NCBI RefSeq assembly: GCF_000090795.2
Contig: NW_003546242.1
Span: 1,274,586-1,338,585, forward strand
DNA: 64,000 nt
Source of the DNA: Amphimedon queenslandica
Lineage: Eukaryota; Porifera; Demospongiae; Haplosclerida; Niphatidae
Reading direction: 5' to 3'
Positions 1-12,166 of this stretch are shown here, piece by piece; positions within the stretch are counted from its first letter, which is position 1; each line of letters starts with the position of its first letter. The notes below the pieces were generated by a model. The model saw only the letters and a program-made list of their open reading frames with translations, did no database searches and was not told the DNA's origin. The position numbers and the translations under genes were made by a program.

Positions 1-765
1 ACTATACATACCAATATGCCATGAACTATTTGGACCGGGTACTGAATACTTTCTTCTAGTAAGTTTGGCATTCCATCTCAAAGAAGTACCAATAGGATCT
101 ATTTCATGTATTATATCTCTTAGGCAGCTCCTAGAAACTTTAAACCCTTTACTTCTAATGGCAGCATGAATAATTCTTTCTCCAGCATCAGGGTAATCAC
201 TCTTGAAATCAGAAACCATTTTCTTTAATTCCTGGTTACTTATACTTGTATGCGGGTCAATGTAATTGGCTTGTTTGAACCTTCTCAAAATTGTTGACTT
301 GCTAACACCAAAAAACCTAGCAATGACATTCAATTTCATGGAGATGCTTCTTAGAAAACTGACTGCATCAATATCAATCACTATTTTGTGATGGCCAGAT
401 AAGGTTATGAGCTCTAAAGTGGCTGTGGTTCTCATGCAGCCTTGCTCAGTTTCAAATATAGCAATATTTCTCTGTAAAGCTAACAACTTAGCTGAACACT
501 CAGAATATTTGCGTCTAATGATAGTCAAAAGATCCTTCAGCTTCACAGTAAGGTATAATATATCAGATGAAGCATTGGTCGAGTCTGGAATACAGTCAAT
601 GAGTCGACCTATGGACAAAATGCAATGTTGCAATTTATCACATAAACATTCCAGCAAAGACTCAGATTCTAAAGTGCTTCTTCTGCTGTAATCTCTCAAA
701 ACTTCTCCAATGTACTTAAACAATTCGCTCTAATTGTAAGCCACTCTCTCTTCTGCCATGATGAT
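1..765 (-). mobile_element. Integrase-core (DDE) element gene, 5' part, cut by window edge
   Basis: Reading the minus strand from about 763 towards 1 gives a long reading frame that runs off the window. A helix-turn-helix stretch (NVIARFFGVSKSTILRRF, about 340-287) precedes the linker RSCLRDIIHEIDPIGTSLRW and the entry motif of the catalytic core, RRKYSVPGPNSSWHIG. These match the integrase-core proteins of unknown mobilisation class that are multicopy in cnidarians, sponges and fish; the same family recurs at 22546-23035 and 28150-28920. The catalytic domain lies off the left edge. The family's element class is not something I can assign, so state of preservation is left at: partial by window edge, otherwise largely open. 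Confidence is good for the family and low for any function beyond DNA integration. Confidence 0.7.
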
Positions 766-3578
766 GTCATGGGCGTGTCACCACACCCAATTACAATTAT
801 AATATCCATGCCCCACCCAGGGCCCAATAGAATCTAACCACTCCCAAAATGTATACAACTTGGCACGTGACAATACAGAATGACAATTCCTGACACCTAA
901 GGCACGCCATAGACTGTGGCCAACTCTCTGATGTCTGACTATCGACAAGAGTTGAGCATTGTGTCCTCTCTTAAACTAAATGTTATATCATTCAATCTCG
1001 TTTTTTCATGGCCTCCCTTAATTTAGACAGAAGTAGAACACAACTACCTACAAAATGGGTACATCATCTTCTGCATGTTGTGGTGTTTACCTAATTATGA
1101 CATGCCTAGCGGTATAGTGCTACAGCTGATACTGCAAAACATATGTATGTTCTACGTGATAGAGTAGTACAGGGTGTGGTTAATGAGCTGGTATGGTAGT
1201 GAAAATATAATTACTAAATGGTGAAAATATCAGAGAGATGTCCTTGCTGGATATGATTACCAAATTTTATAAGTATTTACTAATCATTAATAATTTTTCT
1301 TTCTTTTTCTCTTTCTCCTCAGCACTTTAGAAGGATTAAGACATTAAACTCACTTTTTCAATCATTTCTTTTTCTATTTTGTTACTTTACATTATTGGGC
1401 AGACATTATATGAAGTCATTTGAGAAATGCTCTCTTCTTTTAATTGGCTATTTGATTTTCCTTGTCACTGAGACCCTCAAACTCACTGTGTCACATATTT
1501 TTCTACTACACTTGTAAGATGTTGTTGTTATTATTATTCATTCATTTCTATTAATGTACAAGTGGATTGATTGCTGGTGTCACACCTATTACCAGAAGCA
1601 ATACAGCACCCAAGGCAAAATCAGACACTAAAGGAATTATGTAATCAGAGACCGAAGGTATCTTATAATTGAGTAATACATATATCTAGCAAGTCTCTTC
1701 TTTGCATAGTGACTCACCTGTTTGTTGTAGCTACGCCATGCGCAGCCTGTAAGCATATTTATGCTGTAAGCAAAGCTGGGCCTGAGCTTAATGTGCAGTA
1801 TGCATGCCGATAAGTGAGACGGATTTTGTATTGAGCAAGCCTATTTAGTCACTTAAAATAGTTTTATGCCAAAACATGAGATGCTAGTGTAACTTTACTG
1901 AGTATTTTCCACATTTTCATTGCTATTATCGTGAATAATTATAATGACAACTTCTTTATCCTTGGAATAATGGCTGAATTAAAATGTGTTATCAGAATAG
2001 AAATCATGTTGTAATCCTAGTGCACCATTCTAGTATACCATATATTTTTTCATTCAATTTAGGGTTTATACAAGGCACAATATTGCATGTATGTTTATTA
2101 CAATCCTTTATAAACCAAAATAGGTGTATTACAACTGTGGATATCGAAATACCTGTAAGTGAACCAAAAGAGTCAAGAAACTGTACATTATTTCATAGTA
2201 TAGTTATTGGATATCTTAACGTTAATACAAAAATGTTGTAATGTATCTTTGTCAAAAACGCATCTATTTAGTAGTATAAAAAATATTTTTACTAATTACA
2301 TGTGATCTCTCATGCATTAGCATGATGTACATGTACTATAAGTATGAGCTGCTATAAATAAAATTAAGATTGTGCACACATAACGTACATGTATACGTAT
2401 ATCTTGATGAACCGTTTCTTCTCAAACTTACATTATGACACTTGAAATGTGGCTTAAATTGATTAGGTGTAGTGCTTATCTTCGCTTAATACATCATAAA
2501 TCTCCTCAGTTGTTGGGTTCATGTCTTATATTGTTCTGGTAAATTAAGTTCACTGTTTTCCAGACATTGCCTAACTTATTGTGATGTTGATGAGATTTTG
2601 TAATGGCAGTTTCTTGGATTTATTTAGAAATACCAAATGAAAACCTACAAGCAATAATTCCATTTAATTGCATGACCATGTCAAAAGTAATTTTAGTTGA
2701 AAGCATGGTTAACTAAGTTTCCTGAAGCCAGTTTCTCAAACCAGGCATGAAAAACACAATGTTTCAGAAGACGTAGCCTCTTTCTCTGATAGTATGGCGT
2801 CCACAGCTTTACGCATACAACTCACAACAGTCAAAATACATTACATGACATGCATTAGGACATGTAGGTACACCCACTGAAGTAAAACCACTCCTAATGT
2901 GGGGATATAATTATATTCTTAAGAAATTATTAATAATTATCCTAGCCATCAAAAATTAATCTTGAGGGTGTGGTCACAATGAAAAATTTGGCAGCTTTTA
3001 AACTGGACAAACTCAGATTCAGTTTCTAACTGCTACATAAGGGAGAGGTGCTATGTAAATTATCCGTAAAGGCTAAATAACTTGATAGAATTTTTATCTA
3101 AGATCCCTATACATTAGTCTTCTCATTGAAATTAATAAGATGGTATGAGAGTCTTAATTAGACGTTTAGCTTTTTTCTTACATGTAGTTACATGTCTCCT
3201 CAATGTAACAGGAGCCGCAGTACATATTTTTGTCTCTTTTACTGGGTGATTTTGGTTGTGCTAATTTATAAAGTTAAAAAGCCTAACTCATTAAAACAGG
3301 TGTGATTTCAATGACATAAAATGTTGGTTAACAACAGCTCTGCTCATTTGTACCAGACAATCAGCAAAATAGGACTAAGCTGCTTTCCAAAAACTTTTCC
3401 AGCAGCAAGGAAGGTTAACAATAATTTTCCATATTGATGACATAGATTTCAATGTAGTGTGACAAGCTCAACTAGATCATGAACCCTGCAGAATTACTGA
3501 CCACTGCAGTGACTGTAGCTATAACTATACTCTTTAACACTGTATAAAAGCACAAATGATGGCAAAATTTAATTCTGA
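766..3578. other. Stretch with no recognisable gene
   Basis: AT-rich non-coding sequence. The only ORFs are short (for example 85 codons at 1984-2241) and show no family motif, splice structure or sequence complexity typical of proteins. I see no repeat ends or RNA genes here. Confidence 0.5.
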
Positions 3579-3908
3579 TACCGTATTTCCTCTAAAAATT
3601 TGTCACATCAAGTTTTGCATTTGTAATTTTTAAAAACGAATTTTTCGAGGCACAGTAGTTATGAAGCTTTTAAACTAATTATTTTGTCGAATTTCGAGGG
3701 ATTCATTAACACACAAAACCAGCTATATGCTAACCTGGCTATTCAAAATATCCTTCTCTCGTGTTGAACTTAGGCGTATGCATTGAAATTAGAACCACGT
3801 GGAACAATAATATTTAAAACGAATTTTTAGAATGAATTATGGTAGAATATTTAAAATAATTATTTATTTTCGAATTTAGAGCGTCAAAGATTTTGAGGAA
3901 TTACGGTA
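3579..3908. mobile_element. 330-bp MITE with TACCGTA ends and TA target duplication
   Basis: The left end reads TACCGTATTTCCTCTAAAAA and the right end, on the other strand, TACCGTAATTCCTCAAAATC, giving terminal inverted repeats of about 20 bp with a few mismatches. Both ends can be read as TA followed by CCGTA, which fits the TA target duplication of Tc1/mariner-like elements. There is no ORF, so it is a non-autonomous copy. The family assignment is inferred from end sequence only. Confidence 0.65.
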
Positions 3909-4634
3909 TTCACAGAAAGAATTGAAGATCTGCACTACATATACATGTTCCATGTTGCTTTTGTTGCTCATGTGCCTGTACGTCATACAGCACAACAATA
4001 TAGCATGGCACGGGGGCTTTAATGTTCATTAGTCTTAAATCTTCTTAGTTAAAAATGTCAATTAATAGCTCATGCTCACCCTTTAAATGTCTATATTTCT
4101 CTTGCTACATGTATATTGTATCTGCAAAAGTATAGCACATTACATACAAATCAAAACTGGCAGTCTGGCATATCATTTATCTTATAACACCTGTATCAAG
4201 GTGCATCGACCGTCAACATTGTCGTCATCACACAAATTACAACCTAATATTGAAATGAAGCAATGCTTAATTATCATGAATATATTCTAACAAAAACTAA
4301 CGCTGACGTTATAGTGGCGGATCTATGGGTTCCATGAAACCCCAATTTGGCAGAAAAGCACATTTCCTCTGTTTAATACTTAAAATTGATAATCTGTAAG
4401 TAAAATTGATCATGCATGGAACCCTCTTTTAATTATCAGCCAGCGTGGCTAGTGTACAAATTGGAGGAGCAGATAAGCACAGTAATAGTCAAAAATAAAG
4501 ATGGCATTGGTGAGAATAAGACAGCAATTCTGTCCAAAGGCTTCTTTAACAGATAGACAAGGTTACAGATGCAATAAAGTAACTAAAAAACTCGTTCTGT
4601 TGATTCAATAAATATGAGACTAAATTGAATTACT

Positions 4635-5525
4635 GTCTATCACTTCGGGTTCCTCAAGGAAGAATCCTGGGCACACAGTTATTTGTCATTTTTATCAATG
4701 ACATTTCTTCCTTTGCTCAACACATCTCACTTGTGCTATACACTGACAGTACTGAATGCAGTCAAGTCTCGGACTACCGCAATCTTCAAGCAGATTTTGA
4801 CTGATTGACCCAGTGGAGGGAGGATAATATAGCATTAAATAGAACCAATCATTTAATATTCATTACTCCCATCCCTCTCTTTACTTCTTACATTGCATTG
4901 ATGGTCAACCCCTCGAGGTAAACAGTACCTGTCATGACCTAGGTGTTCTTTTATTCACAACCTCTCCTTGTCTGACCACATTTGTACCATAGTGGCTAAG
5001 GCTTATAAGTTGTTAGGTCTACTGCGTCGTTCTTTCAAGTCTACATGTACATCAATATCCATTTGTTATAAACTCTACATTTCTTTAGTAAGACCTTAAT
5101 TAAACATACTGCAGTGAAATCTGTCGGCCACATCTACTGAAAGATATCGGACTGCTATAAAGATGATGCAAAGATGAACTTCAAATGGATTCCAGATCAT
5201 TATGTCTTAGACTATGTAGTATCTCTTAATCTACTCCACGTCATCATGACATTGGAATTATATGACATCTCCTTTTTTAAAAATCTGTATCTTCACCCTC
5301 TGATGCTTTCAATATACTCCAATGCATATCATTCAACTCTTCTTGTTCACACTCATCTAGTTACAATCTAAAGCACACTTTCTCTCGGACTACAGCCTCT
5401 CATCCCATCACTTAACCTTCTTTCATTCTCTCTTTTGCAGGCTATGGCTTTACTAAATAATCATTTTTGGAATACATTTATGTTTCTTTTTGATGTTGAC
5501 GCTCCATGCACCTTCCATAATATGT
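4635..5525 (+). mobile_element. LINE fragment: reverse transcriptase C-terminal part and 3' end
   Basis: The plus strand encodes VPQGRILGTQLFVIFINDIS, the RT block with GVPQGSxLGPxLFxxxINDL, then LVLYTDSTE, which sits where the catalytic YADD/FADDT box belongs, then a palm/thumb region, a fragment at 5174-5371 (MNFKWIPDHYVLDY...LYDISFFKNLYL) and a distal W-rich block near 5440-5500 (FWNTFMFLFDVDAPCTFH). This order is that of the C-terminal part of jockey/CR1-type non-LTR retrotransposons. It is old: the catalytic motif is altered (YTDST), several in-frame stops and frameshifts separate the blocks, and the 5' part is absent, as is usual for 5'-truncated LINE insertions. It ends where the MITE at 5523 starts. 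Confidence 0.75.
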
Positions 5526-5946
5526 GACCCAATATGAGAAAACCAGGCTATCTGCGAGAATTATCAATTAGAGATATGGCTTCTTAAAGTTGTGACAGTG
5601 GTACCTTATCAAAACTGTGATTATACCAAAAATATATTGTATAAAGAATTTCCTTTCATTTCATACCAAGTTTGCCCTAAAATAACTTGAAAGACGTCAT
5701 TTACAGACCTTTCTTTTTGTTCTGTACCATGTAAATAATGCAAGATATAATGATAAAAATGGCTGTAACTCAATTACATTCGTTTCGACTTCTTGTTGCA
5801 TAAATAAGCATAACTCAGCACTAGATGTGTCAAATGACATGGAAGAAGGACCAAAAGATAGGAAAAACCTTGCTTAATTAAGAAAACCATAAATCTCAAA
5901 TTTCAATTTTGGAGCATATAGCCTGGTTTTCTCATATCGGGTCACA
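5523..5946. mobile_element. Non-autonomous relative of the DUF7869 transposon
   Basis: The ends are TGTGACCCAATATGAGAAAA and, inverted, TGTGACCCGATATGAGAAAA, continuing into CCAGGCTATnTGC. They match almost base for base the ends of the 5 kb element at 23113-28137. Each end is flanked by TA. The 420-bp interior has no ORF. Short internal stretches (AATTTCCTTTC, CATACCAAGTTTGCCC-like) also recall the large element's left subterminal region, so this is likely an internal-deletion derivative. Confidence 0.8.
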
Positions 5947-5949
5947 TAT

Positions 5950-6372
5950 GCCTTTGTTGTAACTGCACTATTTATCATTCACATCATTAATCATGTTTTT
6001 CTATTTGCTACTTTAATTTTTAGGTGCCCAAAGTATTGTATTGACTGTGTTCTTTCAGCATAAATTTTATTTGTGATTCTACTTTGTTGTTTTATATAAT
6101 TATTAATGAGTAATAATACTTTCAATGCTGTCCAGCCTATCAAAATTGTGCAGCAAGGAGATTAAGAAAGCAGCTTTTTTATTGATGTGATTGCCTCTGA
6201 TTAAGTCAATGTCAGTCACACAGGGCCTAAACTAACTTGGATTAAATTGCTACAGTTGCCTATAGCCATTATTACTAAAATATAAACAAAATTTATATTT
6301 AGTAAATATAATTTATTTATATTAGTAATTTAATATTTACTGTTATAAATATGGTAATTGAAGTAATTAATT
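5950..6372. other. AT-rich non-coding stretch with small palindromes
   Basis: No gene is visible. The part at 6270-6385 is almost pure A/T and holds small near-palindromes (for example TTGAAGTAATTAATTACTTCAA at 6358-6379, which is a perfect 22-bp palindrome). Confidence 0.45.
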
Positions 6373-8350
6373 ACTTCAATTTCCATGTGACACGAGGGAA
6401 GAGACAAATATGGATGTCAGTTTTTCCTAGGATGGAAATTATGCAAGGAGGTATATAGGCTTTGTTGAAGGTGAAGGAAGCAGACATTCACTGGACAACA
6501 GAACTCGAGGAAACATTTCTTGCTTAGCAAGACAACAGATGAGAGGATGCCACTAAGGCTGTGCTTGAAAAGAGACATAACTGCAGCACCTAATGGGAAG
6601 TCTATGAAAGCCAACTGTGGGCCTTTGCAATAAAAGACAGTAATAAAGTACAAGAAAGCGTAAGCAGACACATTACACCTGCCTGCTAGGTGCTTTGCAA
6701 CATTTTTGAAGCCATGACTTTCTTTCAAGGAGAGAGGTCAGTGGAGAGAGTGACAAGATGATATCCAACTCACTTCAAGGTATGGGCACAAACCGTGGCA
6801 GTCCTACTTTATTGAAGAGAACAAGCATCAACCTTCATTGGCTGCCCCAAATAGCTGCTGCAATAGGAATGAGTTAGACTTTCTTCACTGCTACATTAAT
6901 CTCTGCCCAGAATGCTGGGCATACCACCTCGAACCATTCTAGTGAAGGTGAGGATAGCACTCTAGAACCCCATGAGCCTAAGGCATCAGATACACAGTAA
7001 AGCTTGAGAAATAAGAGTGAAGGATCAATTCTTTGTTCCAAGATGTTACAAATAGATGCCACCAGAGGATATTTGCTGTGCAGTTGGTGTTCAAATGTGT
7101 AAGTTGATGTTGTAGCCAAGGATGCTTTATGGCCTTCTATGTTCAACCTTACAAACACAAGCCTTGGCTGACCATGGCAGCTGCTTTGTTCTGGTGGCTT
7201 AGAAATCCCGTTTCCTTCTGCTACTTACACGAAGAGTCAGTTTGGTATTAAAGGCAGTCAGTAAGGTAGAGACAGCGAGAGACTGACAAAATTACTTTCA
7301 ATGCCAAAAAAGGTCAGGGTGGCGGCCAGTCCTTTAACTTTTTCTGGAGTTGTAGGTCACCCCAGTTTATTGCACAGGTGAGATAGCCAAGACTACAGAC
7401 CTCAGAGGTGCATGTCAATAGAAATATAAACACCTGTACAAAATGTTTCCCACAAGAGGGCATTAGCTTTACCTGTAACAGAATGGAGGCAAAACTAAGG
7501 CCTTAAGGCAGAGCTCTGTCACAGAAAGTAGTCTCCAGCCACTGAAATTCTAGTAATGGAGAATCTAGCAGGGGGACAGGTACTCTTCTGTTTCCTGCTG
7601 TCAAGTCTAACCTGGTCATTAGTGCTGCCTGACTGCAGGTCAGCACTTCCTGAGCAGCGTCTGACATGCCATACCATAAAGAACACAGTGGGGATCAACA
7701 GCATCATTTTCCTTGACGGATAACAAGTCAACAGTTATACAAATTTCCCTAGCAAGCTTTTTTTACAAGTGGGGTGGTCAGGGATTATGTACATATAATT
7801 AATATTTATCACTGTTTTTCTTATTGTAAATACATTAATGTTCATTGATGTCTGATTGTATAATAAGTATGTTTTATCTTTTTTTGTGATACTGTATTGT
7901 GTCAGAATGTACTAGTTAGTGACTGATGTTTGTGGTTGGTGCTGTCTTTGTGCACACCAAATATTTTGTATGAAAGATTTTTGATACCAATTGGCAATAT
8001 TTCTGCATGACATTTGTTGTTACAATTGATAATCGCAAGAGTGATAAGGCGCTAATCTGTCTGACAACTACAAAAAAATGAATAAGACAGGAGCTTGAAC
8101 CTAGAAATTCTTACAGGGGATGACCTATAAAACTGTAAGCCTGGGAATCAGTCCATCCCGACCTCCTCTGCAATAAAGGTCTAGTACCTAAGTGCTTTTC
8201 TACTAAGGCATATTAGATCAGGCTGATGACTGGAACATAGCCTTGTCCTTTAAGCCAATTCTGAAGCAATAGTATGTTTCGTTCTTCATAAAAAATATCA
8301 GCCATTAGTCTTAGAGAGAAAGAAAGAAGGCTGTTAAGCTGGTAATGGGA
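6373..8350. repeat. Unclassified 2 kb repeat E, copy 1
   Basis: This block is homologous along its length to 39248-41240. Shared landmarks in the same order include CCATGTGACA at the left edge, GGATGGAAATnATGCAAGGAGG, GGTCAGGGATTATGTACATA and GGAACATAGCCTTGTCC near the right edge. Divergence is high, with many indels, so both insertions are old. Short ORFs in it (103, 94 and 70 codons, minus strand) have no known motif and are only partly kept in the other copy. A segment at 8036-8105 resembles a tRNA-Leu/Ser D arm (AAGGCGCTAA) followed by a degenerate B-box (GAGCTTGAACCTAG). No terminal repeats could be defined, so the class is open. Confidence 0.6.
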
Positions 8351-8914
8351 GAAATCCTGCAACTGGAGTGGAGAATGTTGAGGCTGATTGGATGTTGCTT
8401 TATGCCGGAGCAGCTGGTCCACACATTGGTAGTGGTCTACATGGTTGGAGGAGAGTGAGCTATAATTAGCCAACAATTTATGTAGAGTGTGGCTGCACCT
8501 AGGGATGCCCCACTACAGCTGTGTATGCTGTAGTAAGTCATCTGGAACAAAATCTGTTGATGTGCCTCTGAATAAATGCAACTTAAATTAAAATGAGTAT
8601 TATTTATACTTTGTATTACTATTTGAAAATACAATTCACATAGAAACACCTAGACTTTAATCTCTGCATTGATGAGTTGTGCTTCCGTGATTGAAGTTAA
8701 GCTTCTGAAACTTTTTTGAAGGCAATTTCCCTATATAGTAATCAGCAACTTTGTCTCTTGTGAATATAAAGTCTCTGATGTACTTTGTTTATCATTTAGG
8801 ATTTGCCAACCTGCAAGCACATCAGGCATGAATATTGTATACATTTAGATATTACCTAGCCTTCGGCTAAGTCACTAACAGAGTTCACATGCCAGCAGGA
8901 TAACATATGTAAAC
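8351..8914. other. No recognisable gene
   Basis: Non-coding as far as I can see. The ORFs at 8213-8476 and 8437-8649 on the minus strand overlap the edge of repeat E and show no family motif. Confidence 0.4.
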
Positions 8915-9280
8915 ATTTAAGAAATTAAAGAAGAGTTCCTGGCAGATGTAAAGTCAAAGGCTTCTATGCATGACATACCTCTTGATCTGGTGTTTAATTG
9001 GGACCAGACTGGAATCCAGATTGTCCCCACGGGTGAGTGGACTATAAGGATAAAATGATTTCCATTACTAATTTTGACGACAATAAACACAAGATTACTG
9101 GTGTGATTGCAGTTACTGCTGTTGGAAGGTACTTACCTGCGCAAGTCCTCTACAAACAAAAGACTGTTGTCACCCTAAGGTCACCATGCCATCTGAATGG
9201 GATCTATGGCAGTGATAATTTCTGGTAAAGAGAGGGCACTATGATGAGATACCGTCTATCTGGAAATTTTTACTGTAATT
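8915..9280 (+). pseudogene. pogo/Tigger-like DDE_1 transposase fragment
   Basis: The plus strand reads EEFLADVKSKASMHDIPLDL then VFNWDQTGIQIVPTGEWT, then in a second frame (ORF 9037-9228) MISITNFDDNKHKITGVIAV and LPAQVLYKQKT, ending SDNFW...EGTMMRY. VFNWDQTG carries the first catalytic Asp of DDE_1 transposases, and the following ITGVxxVTxxGxxLPxQxxYxGKT order is the family's core. A frameshift lies near 9035 and a stop follows NFW. The N-terminal DNA-binding half and the C-terminal catalytic Asp block are not visible, so this is a decayed piece of a plain DNA transposon. Confidence 0.8.
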
Positions 9281-10480
9281 TTAATTTTACTGCATTAGAA
9301 TTTCGCAGAAAGTAGATTACCCATATAATTACATGCCACATTCAATAATACATAACACAGTCTTATTTAGTAAAAATTAAATCACAGCACAAGTTTAAAA
9401 CTCAGAAATTATGTCCCACACTAATTTCCTGATCTACGGTGTATTACGAAAGCCATTGCTTAATTTATTGACGAGAAAAGAGCGCTTTCAGCAATGTACC
9501 CAATTTTGACTGCTTCACTGGTCGGAAAACTTCTGCATTAAAAGAAAGAAGCATCACATCAGATTTGTCATTGTTTTCCCCAATTGCACAGACAAACTAC
9601 ACCCACTTAACATATTTGTCAATACACCTATCAAAGGAGAAAGGAAGAAAAGATATTAAGTATTGTATGCTGAAGCAGTATAGAAGTTAGTAATAAAAAC
9701 ACCGGCAAACTGTGCAAAATTGAATGTTCATGCCGCTATGATAAAACACTACAAGTGCTAATTGGATTCTTGCAGCAATTCAAGATTGTTTTAAAATTGT
9801 AAAGAATGTGTTCATAAAAGCAGAAATTCTAAATGCCATTATGTCTCTTTGATTTATTTCATATACATGAAGCATGACTGATTGTTAATAATTGTCATTA
9901 ATTTACAATCACTACAAGGTGATGTGTATGATGAAAAAGAAGTTAATACATTATTTTCAAACCAGCTGTGAGGGTGTTGTCGTATTTTCTTTCAGTCAAA
10001 TACCACAGGTACTCCATAAGCCAATGAAGTGCATGTGCAGATTGCAAGGACACCACAATCAGAACTTTCTCAACGCTATCGTACTGTTACCAAAAGAGCT
10101 AAAGTAACTTTTCCAAATAATGTGGATAATAGTTTCATTGTTGCTTCAACAACTGATGTTTAAAGTGAGTCATTTCACCTGGTTGACTGCATATTGTAAG
10201 TGCAACAATCTAGTGGTTGCCTCTTGTATGAATCACTTGTAAATAATTTTCAGCAACGGATGAAAAATTGGGCGAAAAATGAACCTAATGTAGAAAGATT
10301 TTCAAACTGATGACTCAATAATTCTTAAAAATTATATATACATGCCTTTCACTAAGCTACTTTTTGTTAAGTAATGTTTGTTTGTTGTACTCACTCAAGA
10401 CGAGTGCATTTGAATTTGCTACTAAATTACTCTCGTTCACTTCAGTTCAAATTAACACAGTCATCACCACATCTTCATCA
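9281..10480. other. No recognisable gene
   Basis: Could hold the worn 3' part of the pogo-like element, but I find no further DDE motif. ORFs at 9892-10107 and 10374-10592 have no recognisable domain. Confidence 0.4.
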
Positions 10481-11305
10481 TATAGGCGGTAGCCTATATG
10501 TAGGATTGCAGTTGGTTTTTCAAGATGATGGCTGTGTTTTTGATTTTCAAACACTTAAAACTCTTTTTATCTTACATTGTACAGCCTTATGAATGGCTTA
10601 GATGAGCTCTCCTTTACTGAGCAATTCTCCTGGTACCTTTAACGTTGACTGTAATGTAGGGGGAGCATTTCTGGAGAATAGGCTCAGATTCAAAATTCTG
10701 CAAAATTCTTCAAACATTTTCTGCTTTCATCTTTCGTCTATCAACACGAAATCTTTTAACCCAGCGAACCGCTCTAGTTGGCTTTTACATCAATCCTTTG
10801 AGTTTGCGCCAAGGACTTAACATGTGGCTTCAAATGGAAGGAAAGACAAAGAACAATGGAAGACAAAATCCAGCTGCAGCACCGCATGAATTTGTGGTTT
10901 GATGCCATTTTAATTTATGTGCACGTGATTAGCATGAATATGATTAACCTCACTGCATAATCATAACACAAAGTAATTAATTCAAAAAAAAAGAATGGAA
11001 ACAAGTAAATAAAAAACATTAGAAATAGAAAAGGAGTAGGATTAAATTGTAAAAAGTAAAGAAACAAGAGGGTACTTGCAAAGTGGTGTGATAACAAATC
11101 CCACACCACTGCACGAAAGACATGGCTTCAGAGTTATCATGTAGTAGCTGTGTGGATAATTACAATGCTTATAGGTAATATTCTTCATGTAGTGGTGTAG
11201 GATTTGTTATCACACCACTTTGCAAGTACCCTCTTGTTTCTTCACTTTTTTCCAATTAATTCTACTTGGTACTTTTCCATTTTTAATGTTCTTTAATTAC
11301 TCGTT
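10481..11305 (+). repeat. Family A palindrome-ended repeat, copy A1 (most complete)
   Basis: Begins with a short hairpin TATAGGCGGTAGCCTATA (stem TATAGGC/GCCTATA, loop GGTA), followed by TGTAGGATTG and about 500 bp of single-copy interior (GAGCTCTCCTTnACTGAGCA, CTCCTGGTACCTTTAA, GCGCACGTGATCAGCATG-type motifs). It ends in a foldback: the arm at about 10985-11105 (AAACAAGTAAATAAAAAACA...GGTGTGATAACAAATCC) is repeated inverted at about 11195-11305. No coding potential and no obvious target duplication. Other copies: 44939-45684, 59759-60100 (partial) and 60896-61474. Confidence 0.85.
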
Positions 11306-12166
11306 CCTTAGGTGCATGAAAGTTCCGGACAAAGAGCAACAGGAGGCAATATGTTCAAGTTTTTAACAACGTTCTTTTCATATCCTTGAAAAATTAATAT
11401 ACGGTACCTCAAGTCCTCCTTGAGGCAGTTTCTTTGAATCTTGCCTTTTTTCATTAACTGTAATAGATTATAGTTGCATCTCTAAGAAAAGATCAGGCAG
11501 CAGCAATTTTTTGTAGTACGTGCCCGACAATAGTACATTATTGCAATAGCATATTGACAATTATAATCCATATTAACTAGAAAAAACCTTTTCATATAAT
11601 TCTTGTATTAGCCTCCATTTGATAAACTGTCTATCATACTGTGTGGATGCATTTGAAAGTTTCTTATTTAATTTCAATATACCTGGATAAGTTTGAGTGA
11701 CATTCATTTAAGACTAATAGCAGCAGTTACAAATTGTCTTTAGCAAACAAGGAGGATCTGAAAAAAGTAGAACCATTATGGTCTTTAGCGTATGGTTGGA
11801 AAGATTTTAAATGATGATCAATCTTTACCGTCACAAAGCATCAGAAAAAATTTCTGTTTCAACTGGCACCATTATGTTTCACTAGTGATTTTCCGACCCA
11901 AGGACTCTAGGTGTCATATTGCTTCTCAGAAAATTGGAAAGGTAATTCTCTAGGAGCTCCACAGGTAGCAAAACACGAGCATAGAAATTAAAAAATGAAG
12001 TTTTTGAAGATTGAATGTTATTTGGCACTGATATAAAATTTGAACCTCTTGTAGCTTTAAAAATTTTTAATTAGTCACACCTGTACATGCAAAATAGGTT
12101 TACTTAGCTTGATCAATATATTGCACATTTTATTACATATGCACCTTAGTTTACTTGTAGAATGTA
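11306..12166. other. No recognisable gene
   Basis: AT-rich non-coding sequence between two repeat insertions. No ORF with a known motif and no repeat ends seen. Confidence 0.45.

Noticed and set aside
4312-4350. hAT terminus (AGTGGCGGATCTATGGGTT)
   Set aside because: Looks like a CAGTGGCGGATCTAGGG-type end, but no partner end was found, so no element can be set.
6417-7158. Minus-strand ORFs of 103 and 94 codons as genes
   Set aside because: Inside repeat E; only weakly kept in copy 2 (39737-39964) and without known domain, so left as repeat content.
8036-8110. tRNA gene
   Set aside because: A-box-like and B-box-like motifs are present, but I could not fold a complete cloverleaf with an acceptor stem. 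It is kept only as a feature of repeat E.
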